DNA of 12,757 nt from an uncultured bacterium (GTDB lineage Bacteria; Actinomycetota; Coriobacteriia; Coriobacteriales; Coriobacteriaceae), in the NCBI GenBank assembly GCA_905214905.1, contig CAJMNK010000059.1:1-12757 (forward strand). Direction: 5' to 3'. The translations under genes and the position numbers were made by a program. Shown one piece after another: positions 1 through 12,757 of the stretch. Under the pieces are notes generated by a model that saw only the letters and a list, made by a program, of their open reading frames with translations, was not told the DNA's origin and did no database searches. Position 1 is the first letter of the stretch. The number at the start of each line of letters is the position of its first letter.

Positions 1-37
1 ACCGGGAATCCGACGCGCTCGTCGGGGCAACGTTACC

Positions 38-77
38 TGCCAAAAAGGGACAGGTTTATTTTGGTAGGTTTTATCTG
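38..77 (+). repeat. Left copy of an inverted ~40-bp repeat framing the sigma/anti-sigma cassette
   Basis: Reading inward, this stretch starts TGCCAAAAAGGGACAGG and runs on to a TTTTGGTAGG core. The reverse complement of 1769-1809 matches it with one extra A and three substitutions. Each copy is itself a weak hairpin, because TGCCAAAA can pair with TTTTGGTA around a loop holding GGGACAGG. No target-site duplication is obvious outside the two copies. It could be a dispersed palindromic element (REP/MITE-like) or the end of a mobile cassette; the sequence alone does not decide. Confidence 0.75.
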
Positions 78-103
78 GGGAAACGTCGCTTTAGCGCAAA
101 ATG

Positions 104-130
104 GGCCGCTTCCCCTGGTGGGAAGCGGCC
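104..130 (-). terminator. Rho-independent terminator of the sigma/anti-sigma operon
   Basis: An 11-bp perfect stem (GGCCGCTTCCC at 104-114 with GGGAAGCGGCC at 120-130) closes a 5-nt loop. It begins 7 nt after the stop codon of the anti-sigma gene. The following minus-strand run is short (CCCATTTTG), so termination may be only moderately efficient. Confidence 0.75.
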
Positions 131-137
131 TCAGACC

Positions 138-1214
138 TTACGAATAGATGATGGTAAAGGGTTCTTGCGTTTGAGTCTCCCCTGTCGATGTGCACCTCGT
201 GCCCTCAAGGGTTACCGAGACTACTTGATCGACATCGATCAGCTTTGTCGGCACCCAGATGTTCTCGCCGTTATTGCGCGCCAGTGAAACATAGAAGTTG
301 TACGCGCCCGCGGCATCGTCTTTGATAACCTGCTCCGATCCATCCTTGTAGATGACGGTCAGTTTATGATCGACTGCTTCATCGCCCAGATCATCGATGT
401 GCGTCTGGATGGAAAACGGGCTGATTTCAAGAGGTGAGTCGTCAGAGCTCAGCTTCTTTGTATCGACGTACGCTCCGATGCTAAACTCGGGCGTCGACAC
501 CTCGATCACCTTCGCATCCTCACCTTTGCCCTCCGTCCAACTGATATTCCAGGTGACCGCATGTCGTAAATCTCGATCGCGATTCCAAGATGCAAAGTAC
601 ATCGTGCCGTTAATGACCGTGTCGCTTGATGTGTCTTTATCAATGGTGCAGCGTGTATCAGCCCATTCCTCGCCGAAGTTCATGCTGGGTGTACTGACGC
701 CCCCTTCTTCTTCACCATAGAGAACAAGTTCGCCAAGCTCTGCCGCCGGCTTGTAGTAGTTAACGCCATTCGGATTGGACAATGTAAACGTCACAGCACC
801 GCAACCGTTCTCGTCGATTGCCATCTCATGAATGTCGAGCGTATAGCCGTTGCCCTCGACGGACAGATTGACCTTCTGTACTGAACCCTCCAAGCTTTGG
901 GGCGCGATACCATCACCAAACTCTCTGGTGTAGGTATATTTCGTCCCCGACGAGCCGCCATTTGTCCAGGTAACGGACTCTCCGTTGCCATGGTTTCCCC
1001 AGGCAGAGGCAAAATAGCTGGAATTGACGACGGCGTAGGCGACCCCTCCGGTCGCCAGCACTCCGGCAAGGCATCCGAGCAGGGCAACATACAGAGGCTT
1101 CGCGTGGCCCTTTCGATGAAGCGGCTCACCCGCAGCAGCATCAATAACACGGTCGGCAAAATCGCTATCGGCTTGGATGGACTCGAAGGCCTGCTTGATT
1201 TGATTGGATTTCAC
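138..1214 (-). CDS. Probable membrane anti-sigma factor, one-pass protein with a large extracytoplasmic domain
   Basis: The 358-residue protein has a short cytoplasmic N-terminus (about residues 1-40), one clear transmembrane helix (about 41-63, LYVALLGCLAGVLATGG) and a ~295-residue beta-rich, Asp/Ser/Thr-rich outer domain. That topology, and its position as second gene after an ECF sigma factor with a 50-bp overlap, is typical of a cognate anti-sigma factor that would hold the sigma at the membrane. I see no zinc-finger (HxxxCxxC) anti-sigma motif; the cysteines are at 48, 138, 189 and 341. The outer part vaguely recalls DUF4179-type anti-sigma partners, but I cannot confirm the family. Translation starts at a GTG with a strong AGAGGAGG upstream. 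Codon use looks more AT-rich than in rpoB/rpoC. The role is inferred from context. Confidence 0.7.
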   Translation of the reverse strand: MKSNQIKQAFESIQADSDFADRVIDAAAGEPLHRKGHAKPLYVALLGCLAGVLATGGVAYAVVNSSYFASAWGNHGNGESVTWTNGGSSGTKYTYTREFGDGIAPQSLEGSVQKVNLSVEGNGYTLDIHEMAIDENGCGAVTFTLSNPNGVNYYKPAAELGELVLYGEEEGGVSTPSMNFGEEWADTRCTIDKDTSSDTVINGTMYFASWNRDRDLRHAVTWNISWTEGKGEDAKVIEVSTPEFSIGAYVDTKKLSSDDSPLEISPFSIQTHIDDLGDEAVDHKLTVIYKDGSEQVIKDDAAGAYNFYVSLARNNGENIWVPTKLIDVDQVVSVTLEGTRCTSTGETQTQEPFTIIYS

Positions 1215-1683
1215 GGTCGCCCTCCTCTAGGATGAATTTGAGCTTCGATCTACCGCGAGCTAAACGCGTTCGAACGGTCGCGGCTGGCACATGCAGTAAC
1301 TCGGCAATCTCTGAGGTCGAAAAGCCCAGATAGTAATAGAGCACGATAGGAATACGGAATCGCTCCGGAAGTCGCATAACGTCTGACAGGACCGCCTTGG
1401 TCTCCTCCTGCGCCGTCGAAAGCGAATCGGCCAGATTCTCAATATCCTCCACGCGCCTCCACGGCTTTCGAAAGAGAGATTTACATTCATTGATCGTGAC
1501 CCGGATAAGCCATCGACGAAGATGCTCCCAGTTTTCAAATTGCGCGTCGCTTTTGAGCAACTTAAGAAAGACGTCTTGAGCGACATCGTCGGCGTCAGCG
1601 CGATCACGCAGATACGTCAATGCGATCCGAAACACGACATCCCGGTGGTCTTCGACCGCCTGTCTAAAAGCTTGTTCTTCCAT
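1165..1683 (-). CDS. ECF-type RNA polymerase sigma factor (sigma-70 family)
   Basis: The 172-residue protein has the two-domain ECF layout. Region 2 spans about residues 5-75 and contains the region 2.2 signature DADDVAQDVFLKLL at 30-43. Region 4 spans about 98-151, with a helix-turn-helix around 122-147 (STSEIAELLHVPAATVRTRL). No region 1.1 or 3 is present, as expected for ECF factors. I chose the ATG at 1683 because GGGAGG (1689-1694) lies 5 nt upstream; an in-frame GTG at 1689 overlaps that ribosome-binding site. The stop lies 50 bp inside the next gene, which suggests translational coupling to the membrane partner. A TGAAAC-N17-CGTATC promoter upstream matches the ECF consensus, so the operon is probably autoregulated. 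The ECF subgroup and the inducing signal cannot be told from the sequence. Confidence 0.92.
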   Translation of the reverse strand: MEEQAFRQAVEDHRDVVFRIALTYLRDRADADDVAQDVFLKLLKSDAQFENWEHLRRWLIRVTINECKSLFRKPWRRVEDIENLADSLSTAQEETKAVLSDVMRLPERFRIPIVLYYYLGFSTSEIAELLHVPAATVRTRLARGRSKLKFILEEGDREIQSNQAGLRVHPSR

Positions 1684-1731
1684 AATCACCTCCCGGTGAC
1701 ATTAATGGTTCTCGATGAGGCCCTCACCATA

Positions 1732-1760
1732 GATACGCTCTGGCCGGACGAAATGTTTCA
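1732..1760 (-). promoter_or_regulatory. Predicted ECF-sigma promoter of the sigma/anti-sigma operon
   Basis: On the minus strand TGAAAC (1755-1760) is followed after 17 nt by CGTATC (1732-1737). This fits the common ECF consensus TGAAAC-N16/17-CGTA. The start site would fall near 1725, giving a leader of about 40 nt before the ATG. The likely user is the sigma factor encoded immediately downstream. Confidence 0.7.
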
Positions 1761-1768
1761 AATTCAAG

Positions 1769-1809
1769 CAGGAAAAACCTACCAAAATATACCTGTCCCT
1801 TTTTTGGCA
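1769..1809 (-). repeat. Right copy of the inverted ~40-bp repeat
   Basis: The reverse complement of the 38-77 repeat, with one added A and three substitutions. It lies just upstream of the predicted -35 box, so the two copies enclose the complete operon: promoter, both genes and terminator. Confidence 0.75.
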
Positions 1810-1850
1810 AGGGATCAACGGAACGCAACAGGTTGAGCATACGCAAGCGA

Positions 1851-1950
1851 GCGGCCCCCAGAGCGTACAAGGTGGCATGAAAAAGGCAGGGCATTGACCT
1901 TTTGGTCATGCCCTGCCTTTTGAATGACAGATTGTAGCTCTGGGGGCCGC
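1851..1950 (-). repeat. Outer inverted repeat enclosing the rpoC terminator
   Basis: GCGGCCCCCAGAGC (1851-1864) is perfectly complementary to 1937-1950. With one bulged G the pairing extends through TACAA/TTGTA (to 1870 and 1932). Inside it lies the terminator hairpin at 1880-1921, so the ~100-nt segment could fold into a two-tier stem. This is more structure than a simple terminator needs. Confidence 0.75.
1880..1921 (-). terminator. Rho-independent terminator of the rpoBC operon
   Basis: The minus-strand hairpin pairs AAAAGGCAGGGCATGACC (1904-1921) with 1881-1899 around an AAAA loop; one T is bulged. It runs directly into TTTTT. The plus strand also reads a stem followed by TTTT, so it could work in both directions. 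It lies about 75 nt after the rpoC stop. Confidence 0.9.
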
Positions 1951-1966
1951 GCAGCGACGGAGGTCG

Positions 1967-1988
1967 CCGCCGTTCGTTAGAACGGCGG
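1967..1988 (-). other. Stem-loop immediately after the rpoC stop codon
   Basis: CCGCCGTTC (1967-1975) and GAACGGCGG (1980-1988) form a perfect 9-bp stem with a 4-nt loop. It starts 6 nt beyond the stop codon and has no T-run. It may stabilise or process the 3' end; that is inference. The rest of 1690-1994 holds the sigma promoter, one repeat copy and the nested terminator, and no further gene that I can support. Confidence 0.6.
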
Positions 1989-1994
1989 AACTAG

Positions 1995-6473
<4,479 letters not shown>

Positions 6474-6479
6474 AGTCAA

Positions 6480-9971
<3,492 letters not shown>

Positions 9972-10007
9972 CAGGTTTTTCCTCCTTCACGGAAATGCTC
10001 GGTGGGT

Positions 10008-10028
10008 TGGCGAGGCATAGCTTCGCCA
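10008..10028 (-). other. Hairpin near the 5' end of the predicted rpoBC leader
   Basis: TGGCGA (10008-10013) and TCGCCA (10023-10028) pair perfectly around a 9-nt loop. It lies within about 15 nt of the predicted transcription start. It could protect the 5' end of the mRNA; no known riboswitch or leader family is recognised. Confidence 0.45.
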
Positions 10029-10044
10029 GTTATCGCAACCTAAT

Positions 10045-10072
10045 AGTTTATCAGGTACCGACCGTTGGGCAA
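10045..10072 (-). promoter_or_regulatory. Candidate housekeeping promoter of rpoBC (extended -10)
   Basis: On the minus strand TTGCCC (10067-10072) is followed after 16 nt by TAAACT (10045-10050), and a TGA directly precedes the -10 box as in extended -10 promoters. The galU terminator just upstream means rpoBC needs a promoter in this gap. A start near 10038 would give a ~66-nt leader. Confidence 0.5.
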
Positions 10073-10148
10073 GAAAAGCCTTGACGCGATTGAGTTTTTG
10101 GAGTAGCAAAGTTTTTCGGCAGAAAATGCGCAGGTAGATGCATGTATA

Positions 10149-10164
10149 TCGAACACCTGTTCAT
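10149..10164. promoter_or_regulatory. LexA/SOS-box-like palindrome between galU and rpoB
   Basis: The sequence TCGAACACCTGTTCAT contains GAAC-N4-GTTC, the core of the Gram-positive and actinobacterial SOS box. A third half-site (GAAC) lies at 10176-10179. One outer half is imperfect. Nearby genes are not SOS genes, so this may be coincidence. Nothing else is recognised in 10073-10204. Confidence 0.3.
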
Positions 10165-10204
10165 ATATTTTCTGTGAACAGAGAGCCAGCAATCGCAGCT
10201 CTTA

Positions 10205-10238
10205 TAAAAAACGGGCGCGAACCGAAGTCCGCGCCCGT
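10205..10238 (-). terminator. Rho-independent terminator of galU
   Basis: ACGGGCGCG (10211-10219) pairs perfectly with CGCGCCCGT (10230-10238); the inner part closes on a minus-strand TTCG tetraloop. TTTTTT follows at 10210-10205. This strong signal lies 20 nt after the galU stop and should block read-through into rpoB. Confidence 0.93.
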
Positions 10239-10258
10239 AAATGTCGATGCCCGAAGGC

Positions 10259-11167
10259 TTATTTGCGCATCAAACCGCCGCGCTCGTCGATGGCGTCCCA
10301 GAAGGCGCCAGCAAAGCGAGGATCGCTTGCGGCCATGAGGGCGTTGGTGGCCATCCAGCCAGACGGGGTGCCGGTGTCGTAGCCCGAAAGCGGATCGATG
10401 ACGACGGCGTACATGGCCTCGCGGTCGAGCGAGCGGGCCATGGCGTCGGTCAGCTGGATCTCGCCGCCCTTACCAGCCTGCTGATCGGCCAGCAGGTCCA
10501 TGACCAGCGGGCTCAGCAGGTAGCGACCGACGATGTACAGGTTGGACGGAGCCGCCTCGGGAGCGGGCTTCTCAACCAGACCGCCGATGCGCCAAACGGC
10601 ACCAGGCTCGTCGTCGGCAGCATTCTCGAAGCCCTCGAGGGAACCCACGCGGTCACCGGCGATGACGCCATAGCGGCTGACTTCCTCGGGAGCGCAAGCG
10701 GCAACAGCGATAACCGAAGCGCCACCGTGCTCCTTGGAGACGGCAAGCATCTTGTCGCAGATGTCGCGGTTGGGCACAACGTAGTCGCCCAGAAGAACCA
10801 GGAAGTTCTCCCCCGCTACAGCGTCGGCGGCAGAGCGAATGGCGTGACCGAGGCCCTTGGGCTCGTACTGATAACGGAAGTCGACCGGCATACCGCCAGC
10901 GTGGGCGACGGCATCGGCATAGGCGTTCTTGCCGCGCTCGCGCAGCAGGTTCTCGAGCGAGCGATCGGGCTGGAAGTAGCTCAGCAGCTCGGGCTTACCG
11001 GGAGAGGTAACGATGATGGCGTCGTCGACCTCCTCGGGGTCGAGTGCCTCCTCAACGACATACTGAATGACCGGCTTGTCGAGCACCGGCAGCATCTCTT
11101 TGGGCGTGCACTTGGTGCCAGGCAGAAAACGCGTGCCAAGACCGGCGGCGGGGATGATTGCCTTCAT
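10259..11167 (-). CDS. galU: UTP--glucose-1-phosphate uridylyltransferase
   Basis: This 302-residue enzyme makes UDP-glucose from UTP and glucose-1-phosphate, feeding cell-envelope glycans and galactose metabolism in the cytoplasm. The nucleotidyltransferase fold is shown by GLGTRFLPGTK (residues 9-19) with PKEMLP (22-27), YEPKGLGHAI (101-110), the metal-binding LLGD (125-128), VEKP (198-201) and EIQLTDA (236-242). Near the C-terminus it reads YDTGTPSG where GalU proteins more often have a YDxGxKxG pattern, a mild deviation. I chose ATG at 11167, about 12 nt after AAAGGA; a TTG at 11176 is possible but only 3 nt from it. Length is usual for bacterial GalU. It is an independent unit, with the rplL terminator before it and its own terminator behind it. 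Its place between rplL and rpoB is unusual. Confidence 0.95.
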   Translation of the reverse strand: MKAIIPAAGLGTRFLPGTKCTPKEMLPVLDKPVIQYVVEEALDPEEVDDAIIVTSPGKPELLSYFQPDRSLENLLRERGKNAYADAVAHAGGMPVDFRYQYEPKGLGHAIRSAADAVAGENFLVLLGDYVVPNRDICDKMLAVSKEHGGASVIAVAACAPEEVSRYGVIAGDRVGSLEGFENAADDEPGAVWRIGGLVEKPAPEAAPSNLYIVGRYLLSPLVMDLLADQQAGKGGEIQLTDAMARSLDREAMYAVVIDPLSGYDTGTPSGWMATNALMAASDPRFAGAFWDAIDERGGLMRK

Positions 11168-11414
11168 GTTATTCAAGGATCCTTTCGCAGGCGCAGAATG
11201 CGCCCCATGCGTGCGGCACGGCGGCCGCAGACCAAATTGCGATACCGAAGTATCTTACCGCCGAAGACATACGTCGCCGTAAGGCAAACGCAATTCTTCA
11301 GCAGGTCAACGCAAATTATTGCTCGAATGGTGCAATTTTACGCCTCAGCGGTAACGGGATTGGCACGGCGAAGACAACGGTGTTCTGCATGCCGAGCAAT
11401 GGGAATGAGGGGCC
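11168..11414 (-). promoter_or_regulatory. galU upstream region, promoter not firmly identified, with a small UUCG hairpin
   Basis: This gap of about 250 nt must hold the galU promoter, because the rplL terminator closes the unit before it. The best candidates are weak: TTGCGT (11288-11293) with TATGTC (11266-11271) at 16 nt, or TTGACC (11304-11309) with no good -10. A perfect 5-bp hairpin with a TTCG loop (GATAC at 11254-11250 with GTATC at 11245-11241) lies in the presumed leader. I see no gene or known riboswitch here. Confidence 0.35.
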
Positions 11415-11452
11415 AAAACAAAAAAGACGGGGCTCGCAATGCGAACCCCGTC
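11415..11452 (-). terminator. Rho-independent terminator of the rplJ-rplL operon
   Basis: GACGGGGTTCGCA (minus strand, 11452-11440) pairs with 11438-11426, with one G-U-type pair, and is followed by TTTTTTGTTTT at 11425-11415. It starts 28 nt after the rplL stop. Confidence 0.93.
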
Positions 11453-11480
11453 TGCAAAGAAATCTGGCGAGAAAGCCTGA

Positions 11481-11858
11481 TTACTTGAGGGTGACAGCAG
11501 CGCCAGCAGCCTCGAGCTTCTCCTTGGCAGCCTCGGCGTCCTCCTTCTTGGCACCCTCGAGTACAGCCTTGGGAGCGCCCTCGACGACCTCCTTGGCCTC
11601 CTTCAGGCCAAGGTTGGTGAGCTCACGGACGGCCTTGATGACCTGGATCTTGTTGTCGCCGAAGCCCTCGAGCACGACGTCAAACTCGGTCTTCTCCTCG
11701 GCCTCAGCAGCGCCAGCAGCGGGAGCGGCGACAACAGCGGCAGGAGCAGCGGCGGAAACGCCGAAGGTGTCCTCGATAGCCTTAACGAGCTCGGAAGCCT
11801 CGAGAAGGGTCATTTCCTTAAGAGCATCGATGATCTCATCGGTGGTAAGCTTAGCCAT
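11481..11858 (-). CDS. rplL: 50S ribosomal protein L7/L12
   Basis: This 125-residue protein forms the mobile dimers of the ribosomal stalk that recruit and stimulate translation GTPases. It has the expected three parts: an N-terminal dimerisation and L10-binding helix pair (residues 1-34), an Ala/Pro-rich hinge (about 35-55, AAAPAAVVAAPAAGAAEA) and a C-terminal factor-binding domain (56-125) with the signature TNLGLKEAKEVVEGAPK at 81-97. The ATG at 11858 is supported by AAAGGAC a few nt upstream and by the standard MAKLTTDE start; reading further upstream adds 11 residues that are not L12-like. It follows rplJ after 102 nt rich in stem-loops and ends just before a terminator, so it is not co-transcribed with rpoB as in many bacteria. 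Confidence 0.97.
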   Translation of the reverse strand: MAKLTTDEIIDALKEMTLLEASELVKAIEDTFGVSAAAPAAVVAAPAAGAAEAEEKTEFDVVLEGFGDNKIQVIKAVRELTNLGLKEAKEVVEGAPKAVLEGAKKEDAEAAKEKLEAAGAAVTLK

Positions 11859-11877
11859 TTCTAAGTCCTTTCGGTTT

Positions 11878-11945
11878 CCGTGCGGATGCACGGAGATCAG
11901 TTAAAACACGGCGCGAATGCGCCAGGGGTGCGGCGTTGCCGCCGC
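11878..11945 (-). other. Three consecutive perfect stem-loops in the rplJ-rplL spacer
   Basis: The hairpins are CCGTGC/GCACGG (11878-11893), GGCGC/GCGCC (11910-11923) and GCGGCG/CGCCGC (11930-11945, minus-strand loop GCAA). Each has a 5-6 bp stem and a 4-nt loop. None has a T-run, so they are unlikely to be terminators. They may mark mRNA processing or stabilise the rplL portion, which is needed in excess over L10; that is inference. Confidence 0.6.
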
Positions 11946-11960
11946 GGGTGAAAACAGCGA

Positions 11961-12482
11961 CTAGGCTGCCTTCTGCTCGGAGACCTGCTGGATCGAACGA
12001 GCGAGACCAGAGGAAACGCCGTTGACGCAGACAGCGATGTCGCGAGCGAAACCGGAGATGAGACCGGCGATCTGGCCGAGAAGCTGGTCCTTGGTAGGCA
12101 GCTCGGCGATAGCCTTAACATCATCAGCGGAAACGGCCTTGCCGTCGGAGATACCGCCCTTGATCTCAAGGACGCCCTTGGACTTAGCGGAGAAGTCCTT
12201 AAGGGCCTTAGCGGCCTCGACCGGCTCGGTCTCGTAAAACACATAAGCAACGGGGCCGGCGAGAATCTCGTCGATCTCGGGCTGCTCCTGGTTCTTGAGA
12301 GCGATCTTGACCAGGTTGTTCTTGTAGACCTTCATCTCGGCGCCGCACTCGCGAAGCTGGTGACGCAGCTCCTGAGCCTGCTTAACCGTCAGACCGTTGT
12401 AGTTGACGACAAACAGACCGGCGTTCTCGGCGATACGGGACTCGATCTCTGCAACCTTGTCGATTTTGTACTGCTGGGGCAT
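11961..12482 (-). CDS. rplJ: 50S ribosomal protein L10
   Basis: L10, 173 residues, anchors the L7/L12 dimers to the 23S rRNA at the stalk base. Recognisable parts are the N-terminal rRNA-binding domain (KIDKVAEIESRI, LFVVNYNGLTVKQAQELRHQL, KVYKNNLVKIAL), the GPVAYVF segment around residue 80, and the C-terminal helix that binds L12 dimers (about 135-170). The ATG at 12482 has a near-perfect GAGGAGGTG 6 nt upstream. Length is typical. It is first in an operon with rplL, behind a leader that should bind the L10-L12 complex and an intrinsic attenuator, so feedback control of both proteins is expected. Confidence 0.96.
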   Translation of the reverse strand: MPQQYKIDKVAEIESRIAENAGLFVVNYNGLTVKQAQELRHQLRECGAEMKVYKNNLVKIALKNQEQPEIDEILAGPVAYVFYETEPVEAAKALKDFSAKSKGVLEIKGGISDGKAVSADDVKAIAELPTKDQLLGQIAGLISGFARDIAVCVNGVSSGLARSIQQVSEQKAA

Positions 12483-12547
12483 GAATTACACCTCCTCGAA
12501 TTCTTTCCGGGCACGGTCCGCCACAAGGACGTGACGGGGGCATGTCC

Positions 12548-12584
12548 AAAAAGAAAGCCCCCGCGCTGCATGAGCGACGGGGGC
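12548..12584 (-). terminator. Intrinsic attenuator in the rplJ leader
   Basis: GCCCCCG (minus strand, 12584-12578) pairs with CGGGGGC (12563-12557). The stem continues with CGCT/AGCG and one bulged base to a 5-nt loop, followed by TTTCTTTTT. It lies between the L10 leader and the rplJ ribosome-binding site, with no coding sequence before it. This fits conditional termination of the rplJL transcript, as known for L10-L12 control in Bacillus subtilis. Confidence 0.88.
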
Positions 12585-12602
12585 GAGAAGACATATCTAC
12601 TC

Positions 12603-12676
12603 GACCACCTCGGCTGGCGGGAAGTCCCATTAAGCTCGCGGGCGATGCCCGTTTGCACCGGCTGTCTCTGGCAGCG
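12603..12676 (-). ncRNA. Ribosomal protein L10 leader (autoregulatory RNA)
   Basis: The minus strand shows the hallmark order of the L10 leader family: AGACAGCCGGTGC, then a CGGGC-ATC-GCCCG hairpin, then CTTAATGGG, then CCAGCCGAGGT. It lies ahead of rplJ, where this RNA is found in many bacteria and binds the L10-(L12)n complex. Its boundaries are approximate. The family call is by eye and should be tested with a covariance model. Confidence 0.85.
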
Positions 12677-12698
12677 GATTCGTGCGTGAACCGAAAGT

Positions 12699-12727
12699 AT
12701 TATGGCGGGGGCCCCGGCGTCGGTCAA
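12699..12727 (-). promoter_or_regulatory. Housekeeping promoter of the rplJ-rplL operon
   Basis: TTGACC (12722-12727) and CATAAT (12699-12704) on the minus strand are separated by exactly 17 nt; the spacer contains GGGGCCCC. The start site would be near 12692, giving a leader of about 210 nt that holds the L10-binding RNA and the attenuator. From 12728 to the window end I see no gene. Confidence 0.82.
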
Positions 12728-12757
12728 CGGAAAACCGGGCTGCACACAATTCCACCA

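Noticed and set aside
10..25. Perfect 6-bp hairpin CCGACG-CGCT-CGTCGG at the left edge as a terminator
   Set aside because: No T-run follows on either strand and the window edge hides the context.
28..1820. CAACG at 28-32 and 1816-1820 as a target-site duplication around the repeat-framed cassette
   Set aside because: The two are not placed directly at the repeat ends, lie at different distances from them, and are too short to be meaningful.
1724..1909. A 61-codon minus-strand open frame between rpoC and the sigma gene
   Set aside because: It starts inside the rpoBC terminator, crosses the inverted repeat and the ECF promoter, and has no ribosome-binding site or family resemblance.
11281..11309. 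TTGACC at 11304-11309 as the galU -35 box
   Set aside because: At 16-18 nt downstream there is no acceptable -10 box (TGCCTT is the best), so it is not listed as a promoter.
10241..11488. A 415-codon open frame on the plus strand opposite galU
   Set aside because: galU on the other strand has all family motifs; the plus-strand product resembles nothing and its composition is typical of an antisense shadow.
11859..11891. An N-terminal extension of rplL (MHPHGNRKDLE) by an upstream start
   Set aside because: The ribosome-binding site AAAGGAC and the standard MAKLTTDE start support 11858; the extension would be encoded by a hairpin in the spacer.
12728..12757. A tRNA 3' end, because the plus strand ends in CCACCA
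   Set aside because: No T-arm or acceptor pairing is present upstream; it is coincidental.

Overview
The window looks like the core of a bacterial chromosome from a high-GC Gram-positive lineage, most likely class Coriobacteriia (Collinsella or Olsenella type). This rests on the GC-rich codons of rpoB/rpoC, the flavour of the RNA polymerase subunits and their long acidic tails, and the L10-leader architecture. The genus is my inference and no search was run. All recognised genes lie on the minus strand, so transcription runs from the right end of the window to the left.

Layout in transcription order: (1) 12757-11415 is the rplJ-rplL unit. It has a strong sigma-A-type promoter, a leader that resembles the L10 leader RNA, an intrinsic attenuator, rplJ (L10), a 102-nt spacer with three perfect stem-loops, rplL (L7/L12) and a terminator. 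(2) 11414-10205 is galU (UTP-glucose-1-phosphate uridylyltransferase), closed by its own terminator. It sits between rplL and rpoB, which are adjacent in most bacteria. (3) 10204-1851 is rpoB-rpoC with a candidate extended -10 promoter, a 5' hairpin and a LexA-box-like palindrome upstream. The two genes touch end to end in one frame, and a nested double-stem terminator follows rpoC. (4) 1809-38 is a small cassette: an ECF sigma factor and a one-pass membrane protein that is probably its anti-sigma factor. It has an ECF-type promoter, an overlapping gene junction and a terminator, and both sides are framed by an inverted ~40-bp repeat.

The genes make core transcription machinery (beta and beta'), the ribosomal stalk (L10 and L7/L12), a sugar-nucleotide enzyme for envelope glycans, and a self-regulated envelope-stress-type sigma switch that would reprogramme the same polymerase.

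The strongest candidates for something undescribed are in the polymerase itself. RpoC carries a long C-terminal extension containing a helix-hairpin-helix domain that closely resembles the DNA-binding C-terminal domain of the alpha subunit, including the aligned Arg, Asn, Gly and Lys used for DNA contact. RpoB has a rewritten fork loop 2, about eight residues longer than usual, directly after an otherwise ordinary rifampicin region. RpoC also has an altered version of the normally conserved LPRVxxLFEAR motif after the trigger loop. Beta and beta' end in similar acidic tails with a shared short leucine-rich motif.
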